Below, one piece after another: positions 14,881 through 18,536 of a stretch of 18,536 nucleotides of DNA. The stretch covers positions 1 to 18,536 of the forward strand of contig JABDKS010000019.1 of the NCBI GenBank assembly GCA_013002105.1, in the 5' to 3' direction. This DNA comes from Pirellulaceae bacterium (GTDB lineage: Bacteria > Planctomycetota > Planctomycetia > Pirellulales > Pirellulaceae). Numbering within the stretch: position 1 is the stretch's first letter; each line of letters starts with the position of its first letter. The notes below the pieces were generated by a model. It had not been told where the DNA came from. It saw only the letters and a list, made by a program, of their open reading frames with translations, and did not search any database. The position numbers and the translations under genes were made by a program.

Positions 14881-15996
14881 TTACTGACTGCTTCTTCGCA
14901 TCCATCCTGGCGCTCCACCATGCAACTCGCCGCAGGCTTGGAGTGCCAGAACAGCATAGGCACTCCCGACATTGGAGATCAGGTTGCCGCAATCATTGAC
15001 GGGAGAGCGTGTGAACCACTTGCCGCTGGCGCGTTGATTGCAGCGCAGCCAACCGACACCGCGTTGCAGACGACTGTCATCCGCGAACACACCCAGTTCG
15101 CGTGCGATCACGATCACCAACCCGGTTGCGTATCCATCACTGGTTTTGGTGTCCAGCGGTTGACCGTCGTCGCGTGCAAGTCCGTCCCAGTCACTGAGCA
15201 GACTGGACGTCGACCAACCGCCATCGGGCAACTGGAGGGCAAGCAACTGCTCTAACGTCTGACGACGGTCCGACTCGCTGGCGATATCATCAATCCGAAC
15301 CGAACACCACGCGAGCATCGCGCGATGATGCAGCGACTTAGGTGGATTGCGGCTGAAATATTCTCGAACTTTCTGTAAGCCAGCCTGAGCCTGCGGAGAT
15401 TGGGCGTAGCCGTCCGGGGCGATGCCGACGGCGAGTGCAGCAACCGTAACGCCGTAATGATCGTCGATTTCCATCGGTGCATAATCGCAGTCCGGCCACC
15501 TCCAACCGCCATCGTCTCGCTGGACAGTCCACATCATGTCGAGCACCTCGCGTGCGACCGTGCTGAGTTCGCCCGTCGTCTGAGCGTCGTTCATTGTCAG
15601 ACCCGCGCCCACGACAATCGGCCAGAACCCTTGATTCTCGGTTGGCTTTTTCTTTCGCCATCGTGTTAGGCGATAGTCTTCGTAAAGACTGCGCACTTCG
15701 CCCGAATCGGACAGAAAAGACTTCAATGCCGGTCGCGCTGCCAAGTAAAACAAATTGGTGTGGCAGGTGGCACACTTTTTTGTCTTTTGCCAGTTCAGCG
15801 CGGAACGATCCAGGTACTCAGCGGCCAGTCGTGGCGAAAACTGCGCTGCCAGCGGCTCATCCGAAACGATGGCTGGCAAACCTACAGAAACATCATCCAG
15901 CGTGATTAGCTGTTGTGCGGCGACGTCCGACCGATCAACAGTGACCGTGAATAGTATCGCGATAGAGAGAGCAGTAAAGATCGATCTCATTGACAT
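14881..15996 (-). CDS. Exported squalene-cyclase-fold protein with one haem-c motif
   Basis: 371 residues from ATG 15996 (another ATG at 15990; the frame back to 16008 begins with TTG). A signal peptide covers about 1-27 (MRSIFTALSIAILFTVTV...). A single CATCH haem-attachment motif at about residues 75-79 follows WQKTKK. The rest resembles the alpha-alpha barrel repeats of squalene-hopene cyclases and prenyltransferase beta subunits, with QW-like segments: WTVQRDDGGWRWP, LLALQLPDGGWST and WLRCNQRASGKWF. The acidic DxDD motif of true squalene-hopene cyclases is not evident, so cyclase activity is doubtful. Export and the haem motif argue against the cytoplasmic-membrane cyclase itself. Similar exported repeat proteins are known in planctomycetes and relatives, but their function is not. 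It sits upstream of the Asp-box gene in the same direction. Confidence 0.78.
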   Translation of the reverse strand: MSMRSIFTALSIAILFTVTVDRSDVAAQQLITLDDVSVGLPAIVSDEPLAAQFSPRLAAEYLDRSALNWQKTKKCATCHTNLFYLAARPALKSFLSDSGEVRSLYEDYRLTRWRKKKPTENQGFWPIVVGAGLTMNDAQTTGELSTVAREVLDMMWTVQRDDGGWRWPDCDYAPMEIDDHYGVTVAALAVGIAPDGYAQSPQAQAGLQKVREYFSRNPPKSLHHRAMLAWCSVRIDDIASESDRRQTLEQLLALQLPDGGWSTSSLLSDWDGLARDDGQPLDTKTSDGYATGLVIVIARELGVFADDSRLQRGVGWLRCNQRASGKWFTRSPVNDCGNLISNVGSAYAVLALQACGELHGGAPGWMRRSSQ

Positions 15997-16671
15997 CGCT
16001 ATGATCAACTCAGTGATAGAAATTGACGCATCGCCATGAAACGCGTCCGTTCAATAGGTCTTGGAAGTCTAAAGCTGGGAACTGTCCTGATCAAGGAAAA
16101 AGGTGCGTCACTCGTTTGCACCGCCACAGAAACCCTTGCAGATGGTCGTTGTGGTGCAAATGACAAGCATTCGTCTAATGGCCGAGATGCAAACACGGGA
16201 TCGTCATTCGCGGTCGACCTCTCGATGAGCCACGTCCGCTGGACCATCAGTTCCCACACCAGAAATCATCAGAGCTACTCGACAAGGAGCCGTATTGTCA
16301 CGCCCCAAGTAGGTCTGGTCTGGACGGCATGCGTACAGCGGTGGCAATGGTTGCCAATCCACCGTCGTGAACGACGAGCCGTCAAATACAAGCGGCAACT
16401 GCCCAATCTCTCATGAAACCAGACACCTCCAATCTTTCTGCGGGCCGAGGCGGACATCAGAAGCCTTTTGCCCCGCGACCCTCAAGCATCGATTTGATTG
16501 ATGGCCCCGCGCCAGCCGAATAACACTGGCGGCCGATCGGATGAATGCGGACTGAAAAAGATGACGTAATGACGTGTTTCTGGACAAGATCTTTGATTCC
16601 TTTATGTCCAGCGGCACCGGATTTGCAAAGTCGATTGAAAACCACCTCCCAAATTTCAACGGACTAGATAA
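15997..16671. other. Intergenic region without a supported gene
   Basis: Divergent space between the squalene-cyclase-like gene and the acidic protein gene. Open frames on both strands (for example plus 16036-16416) have no ribosome site, no signal or family pattern and biased, unprotein-like composition. An imperfect structure CGCCAG-N10-CTGGCG occurs at 16510-16531 without a T-tract. A short direct repeat of TGACGT lies near 16562-16574. The region presumably holds promoters for both flanking genes, not identified. Confidence 0.5.
16510..16531. repeat. Short inverted repeat upstream of the acidic protein gene
   Basis: Six-base arms CGCCAG and CTGGCG with a 10-base spacer, about 140 bases before the gene start. 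No T-tract, so not a typical intrinsic terminator. Could be an operator or a chance structure. Confidence 0.25.
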
Positions 16672-17763
16672 ATGAGATTCCAACTAATCGCCGTCGCTTG
16701 TTTTTTCCTATCGTCATCGACCGTTGCGATACCCACCGCGCAAGCAAAAGATGATGCTCCAAATCGTGCAAACCAATCGATGCCAGACGGCTCGCCCGCC
16801 AGAATAAGCGACTGGGCCCTGGCTGGCGTTGTTTGGAGCGATGCAAGTCTCGTGAAAAAACTCGCCAACGATGCGATCGATGCACGCGGAAATGAAACGG
16901 AACAAAAACCGATGCAAGAAATTGCGGATAAAACACAACGCGTCATAAGAGAACTAGAAAAGTTCGGCTGGAAGCAGTCTCGAAATCGCCGTCAAGCAAG
17001 CTCTGCGACCTCCAATTCGTCCACCCGGCCGATGGGTCTGAAGCGACTGGACACAGAGACGCCGGCCGGGCGAGACGACCCTGGTTTGGATGATGAAAGG
17101 ACGCAGCGAGATGTCGATATCGACATCGACCAATACCGCGTCGATGATGTCGTCGATGAAACGCCCGCCGAAGCTCGTAACTTGGCCGACGCTCGCGAAG
17201 ACGGAGTCGAAAAAGCAATCGCGGCCGCCAGCACGCGCGGAATCGCCGGGCCCGTCGCCGGGCATATTAGTCGACGCGAAGTGACAACCCGCTCCGCAAC
17301 ACTTCCGTACGCCGAAGACTCTATCTACGACGCAGACGACTATGACCCGGACGTGGACTACGACGCAAACACCCGATACGGTTCTAATGAAGCAGTGAGC
17401 GATCGCGGAGACCGTGACGACGACATCGATCGCGATGATCCTGCCGAGGTCGTTTCAGGTGAGGACGAACTGTATGCAGCAACCGCCCGCGCCCGGGATC
17501 GATCGCGACGTGGCGGGTCGACCAACGTTGACCGTTTCACGACGCAAGCCAAGCAATACGGACACGATGCCAACTGGGTACAGTTTCACCTGGACGCAAA
17601 TCAAATCCGCTACAACGAAGTGGCCGAGAGCCAAAATCGCGTTCTCGAAGCGCAACGGGCACTGCGGCAACTGAAAAACACTGTCATGACGGCGGGTCGC
17701 GCAACGGATAACCAAGCGTTAAAGGGTATCCTCCAACCCATCCTGGATCTGAAGATTCAGTAG
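16672..17763 (+). CDS. Exported acidic protein of unknown function
   Basis: 363 residues beginning with a clear signal peptide (MRFQLIAVACFFLSSSTVAIPTAQA, cleavage before KDDAP). I recognise no family. The N-terminal third (about 46-110) looks helical. The middle (about 125-285) is low-complexity and rich in Asp and Arg, with runs such as DVDIDIDQYRVDDVVDETP, YDADDYDPDVDYDAN and DRGDRDDDIDRDDPAE, probably disordered and able to bind divalent metals or basic surfaces. The last ~65 residues (VQFHLDANQIRYNEVAESQNRVLEAQRALRQLKN...) are predicted helical and may form a short coiled coil. The open frame is long and the codon pattern is consistent with a real gene. It stands alone, convergent with the DoxX-like gene. 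No cysteine-rich or catalytic motif is visible. Confidence 0.75.
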   Translation: MRFQLIAVACFFLSSSTVAIPTAQAKDDAPNRANQSMPDGSPARISDWALAGVVWSDASLVKKLANDAIDARGNETEQKPMQEIADKTQRVIRELEKFGWKQSRNRRQASSATSNSSTRPMGLKRLDTETPAGRDDPGLDDERTQRDVDIDIDQYRVDDVVDETPAEARNLADAREDGVEKAIAAASTRGIAGPVAGHISRREVTTRSATLPYAEDSIYDADDYDPDVDYDANTRYGSNEAVSDRGDRDDDIDRDDPAEVVSGEDELYAATARARDRSRRGGSTNVDRFTTQAKQYGHDANWVQFHLDANQIRYNEVAESQNRVLEAQRALRQLKNTVMTAGRATDNQALKGILQPILDLKIQ

Positions 17764-17896
17764 CAGGGCCTAATTCCCAATCCCGCAATCCAAACTTTGG
17801 CCATTCACGTCCCGTGTACAAAGCTTGCTCGGGGTGGGTTTCGACTTGGCAAGTGCCTCCTGGGACGCGGCGAACTGTCGTCCGCGTCAGTCGTTT

Positions 17897-18307
17897 TCAT
17901 TTGGCTGCTTGCTGGGCTTGCCGATGGCGACTGGGCTTGCCCATGGCGAGACGAAACACATCGGGTTGCCGCAGGCCGAGTGCGATCCACACGGCAACGC
18001 CGACGATGATCGGGACAAAGAACGCGTCGCCAACGCGCACGTGAGTTGCTGTCGCGCCGCCCATGTAGGCAGCAAGCAGAATCGCTGCGACGAAAGCGGT
18101 GCGGGGGATTAAAAAAAGTACGGCAATGGCAACTTCGACAATGCCAATTTTGACGATGACCTCTTCGCTCCATCCCAAACTGGCAAACATCGCTGCCTTG
18201 CCCTCCCACTGTGTGAACTTGCCCGACGCGCTCGCGACGATCAAGAAAAGGGAAATGAGAATGCTCAGAACCCAACCGGCGATCCGTAATTTCTTTGATC
18301 CGTTCAC
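17897..18307 (-). CDS. DoxX-like small membrane protein
   Basis: 136-residue integral membrane protein with four helices: about IAGWVLSILISLFLIVASASG, VKIGIVEVAIAVLFLIP, AFVAAILLAAYMGGATATHV and AFFVPIIVGVAVWIALGL. The GKFTQWEGKAAMFASLGW and GGATATHVRVGD stretches match the DoxX_2-type family, whose biochemical role is poorly defined. Translation begins at GTG 18307, overlapping the stop of the upstream gene by GTGA, with AAGG about seven bases before it; the frame extends further upstream to 18364 but that part is the end of the neighbouring gene in another frame. The C-terminus seems altered by a 19-bp tandem duplication at 17912-17949 that shifts the last codons to PSRHRQAQQAAK. Paired with the VOC-family gene, a common arrangement. 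Confidence 0.85.
   Translation of the reverse strand: MNGSKKLRIAGWVLSILISLFLIVASASGKFTQWEGKAAMFASLGWSEEVIVKIGIVEVAIAVLFLIPRTAFVAAILLAAYMGGATATHVRVGDAFFVPIIVGVAVWIALGLRQPDVFRLAMGKPSRHRQAQQAAK
17912..17949. repeat. 19-bp tandem duplication at the 3' end of the DoxX-like gene
   Basis: Two adjacent 19-bp copies, 17912-17930 and 17931-17949, identical except for one base. Because 19 is not a multiple of three, the extra copy changes the reading frame of the final codons. Removing one copy would give a C-terminus ending GKPSKQPNEND with a stop at 17889-17887. Confidence 0.9.
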
Positions 18308-18536
18308 TGATTGCCTTCGTAGGCTTGCGTAAGTTTTGCGACATCCATCTTTACCATTTGCCACATAGCCTGCATCACGCGGCGTGACTTCTCCGCGTCA
18401 TCGTCACGGACCAATCGAAAGAATACTTCCGGGACGATTTGCCAACGCAGGCCGTACTTATCTTTGAGCCAACCGCACATCACCGCTTCGCCGCCATCAA
18501 CTGTGAGCGCATCCCAGTAGCGATCGACTTCCGCTT
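18304..18536 (-). CDS. PhnB-type VOC-fold protein (5' end outside window)
   Basis: The visible 77 C-terminal codons end at TGA 18306-18304. They read ...EVDRYWDALTVDGGEAVMCGWLKDKYGLRWQIVPEVFFRLV...EKSRRVMQAMWQMVKMDVAKLTQAY..., which matches the C-terminal half of the PhnB/'3-demethylubiquinone-9 3-methyltransferase' family, a name given to a glyoxalase/bleomycin-resistance (VOC) fold whose members mostly lack a proven reaction. The CGWLKDKYGLRWQIVP segment is the family signature. The stop overlaps the GTG start of the DoxX-like gene by four bases, so the two are translationally coupled. Confidence 0.85.
   Translation of the reverse strand, partial: AEVDRYWDALTVDGGEAVMCGWLKDKYGLRWQIVPEVFFRLVRDDDAEKSRRVMQAMWQMVKMDVAKLTQAYEGNQ

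Noticed and set aside
16036..16416. 126-residue plus-strand open frame
   Set aside because: No ribosome site, no hydrophobic or catalytic pattern, and no recognisable family; the region looks non-coding.
1..18536. Mobile element, prophage or defence island
   Set aside because: No transposase, integrase, terminal repeats, tRNA site or known defence gene was found; all genes are metabolic, regulatory or exported.

Overview
The window most likely comes from a planctomycete of the Rhodopirellula/Pirellulaceae type. This rests on the mix of proteins rather than on any marker gene: a secreted PQQ-type propeller, a Tat-exported Asp-box propeller, a squalene-cyclase-fold protein carrying a haem-c motif, a large acidic exported protein, GTG/TTG starts and moderate GC. 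No rRNA, tRNA, CRISPR array, insertion sequence or integrase was found.

Layout. Left part (1-3358): a 5'-complete, 3'-truncated aldehyde dehydrogenase and a probable outer-membrane beta-barrel protein, both on the minus strand. Core (3359-11543): a periplasmic nitrate reductase (Nap) island in two divergent transcription units. The plus unit is napD, napA, a NapB-like tetrahaem cytochrome, a NapF-like ferredoxin and a 99-residue unknown, joined by short gaps or overlaps. The minus unit is a membrane-anchored tetrahaem cytochrome c, a Tat-type 4x Fe-S ferredoxin, a ten-helix NrfD/DsrP-like protein and an Rrf2-family regulator with three cluster-type cysteines. Right part (11544-18536): a secreted PQQ-like propeller (plus), an Asp-box propeller and a haem-motif squalene-cyclase-like protein (minus), an exported acidic protein (plus), then a DoxX-like membrane protein and the 3' end of a PhnB/VOC-family gene (minus).

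How the core may work. NapD binds the NapA Tat signal and NapF helps cluster maturation, as in known Nap systems. NapA reduces nitrate in the periplasm with electrons from NapB. The usual quinol oxidases of Nap systems (NapC, or NapGH) are absent. Their place is taken by the divergent NrfD + ferredoxin + tetrahaem cytochrome set, which looks like a Dsr/Hmc/Qrc-type quinol-oxidising module. My inference is that this module passes menaquinol electrons through the tetrahaem cytochrome to the NapB-like protein and NapA. That NapB is itself unusual: it appears to be a tandem duplication of the normal dihaem NapB domain, giving four haem sites. The Rrf2 regulator, last in the minus unit, may sense NO or redox state and act on the divergent promoter region, where a 22-bp inverted repeat overlaps the proposed napD promoter.

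The most interesting objects are therefore the NapC-less Nap system with its NrfD module, the double-NapB, the 99-residue nap-linked unknown, the VNTR inside napF, and the haem-motif squalene-cyclase-like protein outside the island.
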